64,000 nt of DNA from Rhynchopus euleeides (Eukaryota; Euglenozoa; Diplonemea; Diplonemida; Diplonemidae). The DNA lies in NCBI GenBank assembly GCA_963210315.1, contig OY723297.1, positions 806,001 through 870,000 on the forward strand, written 5' to 3'. Shown here one piece after another: positions 43,401-52,782 of this stretch. The translations under genes were made by a program, and so were the position numbers. Under the pieces are notes generated by a model that searched no databases, was not told the origin of the DNA, and saw nothing but the letters and a program-made list of their open reading frames with translations. The stretch's first letter is position 1; every line of letters starts with the position of its first letter.

Positions 43401-44428
43401 GCCACGCAACCCTATCTGTATCCGTCCCCTCTTGACCGGGATGGCGGGATGCGAAATGTTTGCAAACCCCGCTCCTGAAAATAAAACAGATACCACCCCA
43501 CCCGTTTCAGATAAAAACCGAAAACAATGCCAACCTTTGCTGCGAATAGATTCCCTGCGTGACACTCAAAAAAGGCATGCGGCCATGCCGGGGCAAAATC
43601 AATAGAGTTTTGTTGGTTTGTGGCGCCGAAAACCCGACGGACATGACATGGGGTGAGGTGTCGAAAGCGTCAAAAGCAGGGCCCTGCCAGAGTACTACGT
43701 CACGCAAACTCTGCTGGTAGGGGAGAAGAGGATACAAATGGGCCGAAGGTGGCCTGTATCCTCGGCTGCAACACCGTGCCCTGCAGCGCGTTGTTTTTCG
43801 GCGGTTTCTTCGCACCTTGTTCAATCGGGATTCCTTCCCCGCTGCCTGTCTCTGCAGATGCTGTTATGTTTGGCATAAATCAGGTGGGGGGTCGTCAGCC
43901 GAAAAGAAGGCTCTGGAAGGGGGCCCTCGCTACCACAGTCACAGCTTCGGTCAGTGAGGGGAAGTGGGGCTGTTGCTCACTTCTTCTGACTCAGTCACAT
44001 GGTAGCGAGGGCCCCCGAAGGAGTTCTTTGGTTCGACCGTGAGGTCCACTCACCGCAGCAGGCAGGACATAGATTTACAAACAGGAGTATCCCGCAAGAA
44101 AAAGATGCGACTTGGCCGTGCAAACACTCAATGGCCCACGACCCATTTTGCTGAAGGGGCGTGTCGGGGTGGTTTTGCGTGAGGGTAAGCCCTGCAAGTT
44201 AAAAACCCCGCTTGTTATTCCTGGACACACAGGGACTTTCCCTCTGCCCGTAACGTGCGTGGTGTGGGGGGCATGGTGGGTATCGGTGACGATGAGAATG
44301 TGCACCGTCGTTTCTTTTTCGGAACACAAAGAATATCATGCGGTGGGTGATTGCTTTGGAATCGACGGCGGCGCGTTCGGAGGTTTCTCAGACAACCCGC
44401 CGCTGCACATAACACACACACGCACACA
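40465..44428. other. Long region without recognisable gene
   Basis: Many short frames, none with family resemblance. G-runs of 10-15 bases occur at about 40466 and 40566. A short Lys/Arg-rich frame near 42930-43000 contains KKRGRPKKR, an AT-hook-like string, but its surroundings look non-coding. A small (GA)n occurs near 42472-42490. Confidence 0.4.
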
Positions 44429-44786
44429 CAAGCCCTCAAGACTCTTGGAGCGGCCTGACTATTTAGTGTCTTTGTCGCAGCAAGGGGGCGATATATACCG
44501 CTTTTTTATTGATTTCACGTGTCAGTGTTTGACTTTTTCGCAACTTCATTTCTTCCTTTTTCTCCCTCTCCAACCCCACCCGTGACACCACCAGGGTTTA
44601 GCTAGCCCTGGTCCGATTATCCCCGGTTCTTCGCTGAAGAGACGCGGCCGGGGGGAGGGGTACGAAGAGTACGCGTCGAAACCGGTGTCACGTCGTGTTG
44701 GGGAATCCTTCGGGAGTGCGATACTGAAGGGGAGGTGCTACTGCCCGTGCAGGGCGACACCGCCTTAAAACTTTATAACCACACAC
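44429..44786 (+). repeat. 358-bp direct repeat, left copy (LTR-like)
   Basis: Nearly identical to 45229-45587, with about five differences and one 1-bp indel. It begins CAAGCCCTCAAGACTCTT and ends TTTATAACCACACAC. A CACACGCACACACA stretch flanks both outer ends and could be a target duplication, but it is simple sequence. The termini are not TG...CA. Confidence 0.9.
44581..44761 (+). ncRNA. Strongly folded RNA-like segment, copy 1
   Basis: Perfect complementary pairs nest as follows: 44581-44589 with 44684-44692 (9 bp) enclosing three hairpins, 44590-44596/44606-44612 (7 bp), 44628-44632/44636-44640 (5 bp) and 44641-44646/44672-44677 (6 bp). Downstream hairpins are 44707-44711/44726-44730 and 44734-44737/44758-44761, the latter enclosing 44743-44746/44752-44755. 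A TATA-like element (ATATATACC) lies about 90 bp upstream. There is no protein frame. I know no RNA family that fits. Confidence 0.5.
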
Positions 44787-45228
44787 AAACCCTCAAAATC
44801 CCCCAGGCCTGATGAGCAATCCCCCCTGCCTCATGTTGTGACTTCCTTTCTACCTTGCACAAAACATCCCATTTGCCCCTTTTCTTCCTTCGAAAGTGTT
44901 GTGACTACCCCCCCTTCCCCACCCCTCGGGAGTGCCACTCCTCTGGTGGTTAAAAGTGACCCGCCGTTGTGCCTTCGGCATCTGTTGCGTGTGCCGTCGT
45001 ATTCTTCCTATGCACTAGTTATAGCTATCCGGGGGCGGCCTGCTGTCGCACCAGTGGGCTGCCCCACCTCTGCACCCTCGGTTTTTAAGATGTTCACCAC
45101 AGCGGAGAATGATCCCCTTCTCTGTGGCGATCGAGCCAAGCTGGACGAGGTTCGCCTTCGGGCGAAGGTCATGCGGGCGGACAAAAGGTGCCTGCTCCTG
45201 AGACTCATCAGCAACCTGTTTCTTCCTT
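44787..45228 (+). other. Spacer between the 358-bp direct repeats
   Basis: 442 bp. Its 3' third is open and protein-like (KMFTTAENDPLLCGDRAKLDE, from about 45088), without an ATG of its own beyond the internal Met. It could be a remnant of a captured or gag-like gene, but no family is recognised. Confidence 0.4.
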
Positions 45229-45587
45229 CAAGCCCTCAAGACTCTTGAAGCGGCCTGACTATTTAGTGTCTTCGTCGCAGCAAGGGGGCGATATATACCA
45301 CCCTTTTTATTGATTTCACGTGTCAGTGTTTGACTTTTTCGCAACTTCATTTCTTCCTTTTTCTCCCTCTCCAACCCCACCCGTGACACCACCAGGGTTT
45401 AGCTAGCCCTGGTCCGATTATCCCCGGTTCTTCGCTGAAGAGACGCGGCCGGGGGGAGGGGTACGAAGAGTACGCGTCGAAACCGGTGTCACGTCGTGTT
45501 GGGGAATCCTTCGGGAGTGCGATACTGAAGGGGAGGTGCTACTGCCCGTGCAGGGCGACACCGCCTTAAAACTTTATAACCACACAC
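45229..45587 (+). repeat. 358-bp direct repeat, right copy (LTR-like)
   Basis: Second copy of the direct repeat. The pair spans 44429-45587 (1159 bp), the size range of small non-autonomous LTR-type elements. Confidence 0.9.
45382..45562 (+). ncRNA. Strongly folded RNA-like segment, copy 2
   Basis: Identical in all helices to 44581-44761, shifted by 801 bp. It therefore offers no covariation test within the window. Confidence 0.5.
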
Positions 45588-46544
45588 GCACACACAGGAA
45601 CTGTGTCTAGACCAGACCGGAAATAAACTGAAGGCATGGGGTCCGGGTGGGAAAGGGTTTCGATTTTTTTGGCAGGAGAAACGGCAGCAGGAGGTGTCAA
45701 AAAAAACCTTCAAGACACACAGAGGCAGGGAACGCGCGGAATGAGGTCGGGGTTGTTTTTGTTGTTAGTGGAAAGACCCGCAGCTGGGGGGTGGGGGGGG
45801 AAAGAACCTGCGGTCCAAGAGCTTGAGTTATCATTCCTCTGGGGGGGGGGATCTGTGTGTTGTAGTGAACACCAGCCGTCGGGGGGGAGAGGGGGGGAGG
45901 CGATGTGATTCCGCCTCGCGCAATGCAGCCAACACACCGATAGAGGTCACCGAACAACCCCCATTTGTTTGCAACAGTCATATTTTGCTTGGCAGAGTGA
46001 AGGAGTGGGCAGGAAGGATTTTTTGCGTCGCTCTGTGCAGTATTCGTGGTCCCGCTCTCAGAAGCAACGCACACCGGCCTGACAGCAGAGATGTGCAACA
46101 CCATCCCTCACACCTGCGCGCAGAAACAAACCCCGAGCTTCTTTGGAATGACGCAAATCAGAAAGGATGGAATCCAGACGGGAAGTATCCTTGATATTGC
46201 GCACGCAGCAATAAATGCGAAAAAGAAGAAACTCGGCAACTGTGCGCTATTTCCTCGCGCTGCAGCGAGAGGGCAGTGTGCTTGCCAACCCAACAAGAGG
46301 GGATGCGCATTCATGTGACCTGTATCTTTCGTAGACACGACACACAGCACACATGAGTCGTATCATTCATCACACCAATAACACAGCACAGCTCCCACGC
46401 ACCGCGGGCTTCTTCTTCACAAGGGGAGGGGTAGGCCAGGCAGAGAAGTATCACCAGGTGGCAGTGTCATGCGGCCATAGTGTGGAGAAACGCAAGAATA
46501 GGAAAAAAGACTGACGGCAACGCATGCGGGGTGGGGGGGGGGGG
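45588..46544. other. Region without recognisable gene
   Basis: A few short frames and G-runs (45842-45850, 46532-46544). Nothing supported. Confidence 0.4.
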
Positions 46545-46546
46545 TA

Positions 46547-47884
46547 GGGGTGGGTATACCCCCCCCTATACGCGTGAGAAAATAACATTTTTCGGGAACA
46601 CCAAAAAGTACCTCAGAAAGCCATGTAAAGGGTGCCAATGTGCCCAGATCGTCTCAAAAGTGTTTTGTGGTGGAGATTTCACCACCAGATCAACCTCAGT
46701 GCTGATATTTTGGCATTCTAAAAAAATTGCCCATCGGTGGTTCCGACGGTGCCCCCCGGATAGGCACTGCACACTCACTCACACCTCTTCACATGGCTAG
46801 TGCCACTCCACAAGCCTGTTACCAAGAAAATATCACCCTCGGGAACCAGCTCGCGCAGACTGTAGAACGAGGGTACTCCCGCATGCCAGATTCTATAGCA
46901 ATCGACACTCTTCTTCATGACGCCATGCTGCCTGTGTTGAGCGCCGCACTGTGCCACAGTTGAACTCAGTCACGTCTGAAACTCATCTTCGCGAAGAACT
47001 GGGCACTCCTGGTGAGATATTAGCAGCTGAGGCGCAATCATTTCGATAGGCTCAAGGCACGCCTCCAAACCCTCACAAAATTCAAAGTCCAAACACCTGC
47101 CTGCCAGCATGGGAACCAATGCCTGGCTGCGCACACTGCAGCACTGTCAACAGCAGGAATGCACAGACACGCAGGTTTTTCACTGAGTTACTATGCACAA
47201 ATTTGCTGAATTCGAAGCAAATGACGAGGAGGATGTTGCAAACCACCCGAATCGATGGAAGTCATTCCTGTGACACCTGGCTCTGTTGAGGGGCGTGATG
47301 GACGAATTGCCCATCAGGCACAGGCGCGCCCTGAAGCGCAATCGTATTGACGAGCTTCGGGTGCTCTGTGAAAGAAATATACTGGCTGTGAAAACCGACA
47401 GCCACCTGATTTTTCAGCAGGGCTCCACGCAGGATAACAAGACCGTACAGGCCCATACCTGTCGGGATATGCACATCGAGATCAATCCATACAGGCAATC
47501 TGTGCCTATCCAGGCCTGTACAGGCCCAGGCACGCCTATACGTGCATGTAATTCGCGCAAAAATCAGTGGGACAGGGGCACAATCGTCGAAACTCGTGTC
47601 CGGGCAATTTCCGACACCCCCTTCACCACGCCTACCCCCTATTGTGCCAGCAAAAGGGCGTGTCCAGCAAACAGAGGTGGGCCTACGGTACCACCAGGAA
47701 CCACCGGTGGGCAAATTTTCCGGAACCCCAAAAAACACCCCATAAGGCCCCACAAATGGTGTTGGTGGCCTCAGGATATCATTCTGGCACCCTTTGGGGT
47801 CGGTGCGTGTGTCAGGTAGGGGCTGAGAGGTGTTTAGAGCGTGTCCTGAAAATACCCATTTTCTCACAGGGGTATACCCACCCC
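46547..47884 (+). mobile_element. 1.34-kb TIR transposon, copy 2
   Basis: About 97% identical to 39119-40462 by eye, with the same TIRs. TA lies at 46545-46546 on the left and 47885-47886 on the right, the latter now shared with the hAT insertion. Small indels shift the internal frames, so no protein is conserved between copies across its whole length. Confidence 0.85.
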
Positions 47885-47890
47885 TAGGCA

Positions 47891-48000
47891 TACAGTGCAA
47901 ACGATAATTATTATCGCATACGATAATTATTATCGTACTCCCATTATCGTATATTATCGTATACGATAATATACGATAATGGTGCGATAATTTTTTTGAG
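47891..48000. repeat. Left subterminal palindrome array of hAT
   Basis: Several copies of CGATAAT and its complement ATTATCG, many paired as short palindromes such as CGATAATTATTATCG. Likely transposase-binding sites. Confidence 0.8.
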
Positions 48001-48213
48001 ATTTTCGGAAAACCAGAAATCAGCCCAGAACACATTGAAAAAGTGGTAAAAGTGGAGCCGGAAGCTGCCATTTTTGCTTCTTTGAATTATTGGTGACGGG
48101 GGGCTTCACTCAGAAGTGTAGAATGTCCCTCACAAATGGGTGGCAGACACAACACACATAGTGCCATGACATGCGCAGCACTATGTCTGTCTGGGGCATC
48201 CTGTCAATGAAGC

Positions 48214-48312
48214 TGGCACCGTTGGAAGAAGTTTCAGGCACAGGGGGGCGGAGAGGTTACAGGATACTGCCACGCACATCCGTGACACTCATTTGCGTGT
48301 GCGCTCTCGACC
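48214..48312 (+). repeat. Duplicated piece of the transposase coding sequence in its own leader
   Basis: This leader segment matches 49569-49676 inside the transposase gene (shared GGCACCGTTGGAAGAAGTTT and CATCCGTGACACTCATTTGC) with small indels. It lies upstream of the proposed ATG, in the same orientation. Confidence 0.85.
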
Positions 48313-48380
48313 CGTGTGTCTATCGCTATGTTGTGACTGCATCGCCATCACCCTCCACAGGAACCACCAGGGATCAAAAA

Positions 48381-50693
48381 ATGTCTCGTCGTCGTAGGAT
48401 AAAAGACGACACAACAACGGAGGATGACGCAGAGGAAGATGATGACGGCGATGACGAGGAAGATGGCAGTGATGAGGACGAGCCGGACCAGAAACGCCGT
48501 CGCGTCACGGGGGGGAAGGACAAGAAGCCCTCAGCGAAAAAGGCGGCCGTGAAAAAGCCACCCCCAAAGAAGCCAGCCCCCAAGAAGACAGCACCAAAGC
48601 CCGCGGGAAAATCGGAGAGCGCGCAGAAACGCCTGGACACGATAAAACTCAGAAAAACGGTGGAGGAAGCCGCAGACGAGGCTGCTGCCAAGAAGAGGAT
48701 CTCCTTGGTAACAGCCAGGCAGCGGCTGCAGCAACTGGCGAGGTACGACGCCACAGTTGCTGCGGCCTACACGATCAAGTCGGTGGAGGACCTCCCGTTC
48801 GAAACTCGCACCATGCTGCTTGATGCAAACCCCCCCCGGACATTATCGGACGAAGTCCTGTGGTGCAACCTCTGTAGCATCGTCGTAAAGCATGCTGAAT
48901 CGACAGTGGCAAAGAAACACGTGACCGACACGAAGGCGCACCAGACCACATCGAAGGAAGCGCCAGTGCAGGCGGCCCCCTGTGTTTCAACCACGAAGAG
49001 CGATCCCACGACCACCGCATCATTTCAAAAGGCATGGGCACTTGCCCTTGTGATTGCGGGGATCACGCCTCACCAGGCGTCTATCCTTGCGCTGCCGATG
49101 ACCACCCCTCTGCCGAAGCCCCGGACGCTGCTGGGCAAGGCCCCGCTGTTCGTCGCGGAGATCCAGAAGAAGATCCGCGACTGCATCACCGGCCGGCCGG
49201 TGGCGTTGGGCGTTGATGGAACAGGCCTGCGGCATCTTGGCTTTGCCATCATGTCGGTCGTCGCCTACGTGGGAGGCAGGGGAGTGCTCCTCCTGTCGAA
49301 AGTGCGTGGTGACGGCGAGGTGCACAACGCAGAGGACGTCGGGGATGTGCTTGACGAGGTGCGGGAACTGTACGGCATTACCCGCAGTACAGTTGTCGCT
49401 GACTTCGGGTCGGTGAACGTCAAGGCGTTTGGCGACAAGAAGGAGGAGGGCATCTACTGCCTGGGCCACCACCTCAACGCAGCGTTGAAGCGAGCAGTGC
49501 GCCAGTCATACCCCCGGGCGTATGCCTTCTGCACGCTGGTGTCGCAGTTCTTCGGGTGCAAGTCGCGCCGGCACCGTTGGAAGAAGTTTCAGGCACAGGG
49601 GGCGGAGAGGATGCATGATGCTGCAACGAACATCCGTGACACTCATTTGCGTGTGCGCACCGCTCTCGACCGCGGAGCGGTGCGTGCGCTCCGCAAGCTT
49701 CTCCCATCCGTGAACGTCACAGATACCGATGCGGTGGTGCTGGAGCGGGCTGCCGCCTTTGTGGCGGAAACAGACGACACCCACGCCGCCAATGTGGAGG
49801 TGTCCAGCCCTCAGCAACCCGCCTCTACTTCGGACACTCGATGGGCAGCGATGTTCGACCTGACAGTCCACCTGCAGACCCGGTGTGCGATGCTGCTGCA
49901 GTTCGTCAGCGTGGAGATGGCGAGGAAGAAGAAGCCACTCACTCTCAGGCAGCTCTCTGAGCACATCCAGAAGGGAACATGGGAAGAGCACGTCAGCGAG
50001 ACGGTGGCTGTGGCTGAGATGGTGGAGCCGGTGCTGTGGCTCGTGCGATGGGTGCAGAACCCGGAAGCCCGTCTGGGGCACATCAAAGTGCGGACTATCA
50101 CGGAGGAGTACCAGAAGGTGGTGACGAACACCAGTTATCCTGCTCCTATCCGCACCTTGCTGAAGGATGCCTGGGAGTCTTGGCCGTCGAAGGCGAGGTT
50201 CGAGATGGCGCTCATCTTCGACCCGGAAACCGTGCTGATGGCTGACTTCGACGACTTCCCCGACATCACAAACCAGCTGGTGTGGGCCGTGGATTTCCAT
50301 GCCCTTGCTGACGACGAGTGCTGGGCGGAGTTCACACAGTACCTCAATGCCCCTGCCGAATCCCTGCAGACCGACACCCCGATTGCGTTCTGGCTGGAGA
50401 AGGGGAGGAAGCTGTTCCCCATCCTGGCGCCACATGTGGTGGCTTGGCTCCGCACGCCTGTGTCGGTCACACAGGTCGACAGTGTGTTTTCGACGGCAGA
50501 GTCCCGCAAGTCCAAGCGGGGGTCGAACATCTCGACGAAGACCTACGCGGATCGTCTGTTCTTGCAGCGGAACGGCGACCTCCTCGGCTACTTCGACAAG
50601 AGCAACCGGTTCGCAGAAGCCCTCGAAAGGGACTATGTCTCTGATGATTCCTCTGAGGAGGACGAATCCGAGACTGAGATGGATATCATTTAG
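48381..50693 (+). CDS. hAT transposase
   Basis: 770 residues ending in TAG. The ATG at 48381 (AAAAAATGTCTCG) is chosen over the one at 48171 because the upstream codons include a duplicated leader piece. Residues 1-80 are acidic, then a Lys/Ala/Pro-rich histone-H1-like tail, probably a nuclear signal. A BED-type finger (CNLC, then H and H) lies at ~155-180. The RNase H-like catalytic part has VDGTG (first Asp), VVADFGSVN (second Asp) and CLGHHLN. TRW follows in the insertion domain. The C-terminal hAT dimerisation block reads FWLEKGRKLFPILAPHVVAW then VDSVFSTAE, where many members have ER-x-FS. The protein cuts and joins the element ends in the nucleus. No disruption is seen. Confidence 0.93.
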   Translation: MSRRRRIKDDTTTEDDAEEDDDGDDEEDGSDEDEPDQKRRRVTGGKDKKPSAKKAAVKKPPPKKPAPKKTAPKPAGKSESAQKRLDTIKLRKTVEEAADEAAAKKRISLVTARQRLQQLARYDATVAAAYTIKSVEDLPFETRTMLLDANPPRTLSDEVLWCNLCSIVVKHAESTVAKKHVTDTKAHQTTSKEAPVQAAPCVSTTKSDPTTTASFQKAWALALVIAGITPHQASILALPMTTPLPKPRTLLGKAPLFVAEIQKKIRDCITGRPVALGVDGTGLRHLGFAIMSVVAYVGGRGVLLLSKVRGDGEVHNAEDVGDVLDEVRELYGITRSTVVADFGSVNVKAFGDKKEEGIYCLGHHLNAALKRAVRQSYPRAYAFCTLVSQFFGCKSRRHRWKKFQAQGAERMHDAATNIRDTHLRVRTALDRGAVRALRKLLPSVNVTDTDAVVLERAAAFVAETDDTHAANVEVSSPQQPASTSDTRWAAMFDLTVHLQTRCAMLLQFVSVEMARKKKPLTLRQLSEHIQKGTWEEHVSETVAVAEMVEPVLWLVRWVQNPEARLGHIKVRTITEEYQKVVTNTSYPAPIRTLLKDAWESWPSKARFEMALIFDPETVLMADFDDFPDITNQLVWAVDFHALADDECWAEFTQYLNAPAESLQTDTPIAFWLEKGRKLFPILAPHVVAWLRTPVSVTQVDSVFSTAESRKSKRGSNISTKTYADRLFLQRNGDLLGYFDKSNRFAEALERDYVSDDSSEEDESETEMDII

Positions 50694-50931
50694 AAGGGGG
50701 GATGGGGGGGGGGGGGCGGCGTGCCAGGTCGTCTGTCCGTGATGTGGTTCCTGTGCTGTTCGGTGGGCGGGTGGGGGGGGGGGGATGACGAATTCTGTCT
50801 CGATGTCTGATGACATCGAGGGTGTTGAAGGGACTGGGGGGGGGGGGCGATGAATCCTGATGACGGACGAGTATGTGAAGGAATCTGACGAGGGCAGTGG
50901 TGTTCAAGAATAGTGCAACCCAGTAAGTATC

Positions 50932-51178
50932 GCATACGATAATCCCATTATCGTATACGACCGGATACGATAATTATTATCGTATGCGATAACATACGAT
51001 AATGGGATTATCGTATGCGATAATATACGATAATAATTATCGTATCCGTTCGTATACGATAATGGGATTATCGCATCATACGATAATGGATTATCGTATG
51101 CGATAATAAATTATCGTATGCGATAATTTTCCGAAAATTATCGTATCTGGTATATGTGCGATAATAATTATCGTTTGC
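50932..51178. repeat. Right subterminal palindrome array of hAT
   Basis: About nineteen CGATAAT/ATTATCG heptamers in ~250 bp, many arranged as inverted pairs with 1-4 bp spacers (for example CGATAATGGGATTATCG). It is larger than the left array. Confidence 0.85.
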
Positions 51179-51192
51179 ACTGTATGCCTAGG

Positions 51193-52782
51193 GGGGGGGG
51201 GGGTGGGGCCTGCCTCTGCCTCCCCTGGGGCTCTCTCTGCCTGGGCTGCTGTGTGTGTGTTAAACGGGCCTCCAAAACCCAGCCACGGCCAGGGACCCCA
51301 TACCCATTTCACCCCTCAGTGAGTTTGTTTTGACTGTTGAATACTTTGTGTGATAATGCTGGGGGCAGCAGCAGCAGAGAGAGTGAGAGAGAGAGTCGGT
51401 TCAAAAAGAAGAAGCCTTTGGATGTTCACCACTGTGCGCACAAGCGGAAAGGGGAAAACAGAAATGGCACACTCGCCTGTGAAGACTGTATGATGCAGAG
51501 TGTGCATTCCTTTTTTTTTTGAATTGCGTTGACGCAGTTGCCACGCTCTTCGCGTGAGAGGCTGTCAGCTGCACCAATGATTCTTGGGTTCTATAGCCTG
51601 CTGGGAGTCTGTGTCTGTGAGATGACCACGTTACGAGTGGGTAGACCCATGTCCGAGTTTATGTGTGGTGTTGCAGCAAATAGCAGTAGCCCAGATAGTC
51701 AGATGTCTCGCCCCCGCAGCAGGGTTCCGGTGATTTCCATCACGCGCAAGCTGGAGGAGACACCATAAAACACTGGGCGTGCGAAGAGAATAAAAAAAAG
51801 AAGAGAAAGAGGTAAGAGAGTGGTTCCAAAACAACCCCCCGTATCACCAAGCATTGCGTTCGCCATGCGCAAGAGGGAGACGTGGGGCTTAGAGTGTCGT
51901 GATCACGGAAATACTGAATCCTTGACAACGTGATGATGAGCATGACCAATAGGCACGGCTTTCATTAGGACATGCGTTGGTGAGGAACACTCTGTTTGCG
52001 ATTGTGCCACTCATGTGTGTATCGAGCGTGCTAGGAGTGGGACAGACAGAATATTTAACCATGGGTGGGCATCGGGTGAGGGCGGAGGGGGAGGGGGGGG
52101 GGGTTTGGGTGTGGGCAACACGCAGTCGCAAATACACATTGCTTGGTGTTGGGTAATCCGTTGAACAAGGTGTGAAGAAGCTCTCAGTCCCACATGGGCC
52201 AGGGGGGGGGGGGGGGAAGAAAGAGGAAGAGTGCCTGACAAAGTTCCTGTTGGTTTTCGTGCCATGTGTGACGCCACTGGTCCCAGCCCCATGCCAACGC
52301 CCCGACCTGCATTGTGAAAAAATTTGAAACGATTTTTTAAAACTTGGATGTGAGGGGGATCGTCGTCGAAATCAAACAAGAAGGCAGGTAAGCCGACACT
52401 GCGCACAGCCAGCCCGCCGCATCGTATTTACCCCACCACCCGACCCACTCAGCCCCGACACACATCACCCCACCCCCCCCCCCCTCCACCCTCGGTTTTT
52501 TCGCTGTAAACGTTGGAACTGTTCCGAAATCAGCTCAATTAGAGCAGATTCGCCCCTCCTGGCCTCCATACCCCCCCCCCACCCACCCACCCACATGTGA
52601 ATATGTTGCAGTGGCGTGGGCCGCACCCAGCAATCTGCTCTGCTGATGCAACACTCACCGCCACCACAACCACTCTCAAGAGATGGCCAGTCCGATCACT
52701 GAGAATGGTGGGAAACGGAGAAACGGACTGGGTGCGCTGGATCACCCACACATCTGGCAGAGTCTGGCGGCAACACCTGCAA
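51193..52782. other. Gene-free stretch
   Basis: It contains G-runs (51191-51201, 52203-52217), C-runs near 52480 and 52571, and a short (GA)n near 51376. No supported gene or RNA. Confidence 0.4.

Larger units (their letters stand above)
47887..51188 (+). mobile_element. Autonomous hAT transposon
   Basis: Perfect inverted ends of about 32 bp begin GG-CATACAGTGCAAACGATAAT at 47887 and, inverted, end at 51188. Target duplication is ambiguous because the site is palindromic: TA, CTAG and CCTAGG (47883-47888 and 51187-51192) all fit. CCTAGG would give the ends CATACAG...CTGTATG. It encodes one intact hAT transposase. Subterminal regions are packed with CGATAAT/ATTATCG motifs. Intact ends and an intact gene suggest recent activity. 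Confidence 0.9.

Noticed and set aside
44590..44612. Telomerase RNA template (complement contains CTAAACCCT)
   Set aside because: The stretch is the loop and stem of a perfect hairpin, is present twice in a repeat, and nothing else suggests a telomerase RNA.
44629..44690. Hammerhead ribozyme core in the direct repeat (CTGAAGA...GAAAC-CGGT-GTC)
   Set aside because: CUGANGA, a 6-bp stem II, GAAA and a minimal stem III with GUC are all present. However, the bases that must form stem I do not pair, and CTGAAGA itself lies in another hairpin. I keep only the folded-RNA claim.
48171..48380. Transposase start at the first in-frame ATG (48171)
   Set aside because: The extra 70 codons include a frame-shifted copy of coding DNA from 49569-49676 and have no transposase character; ATG 48381 has a better context.
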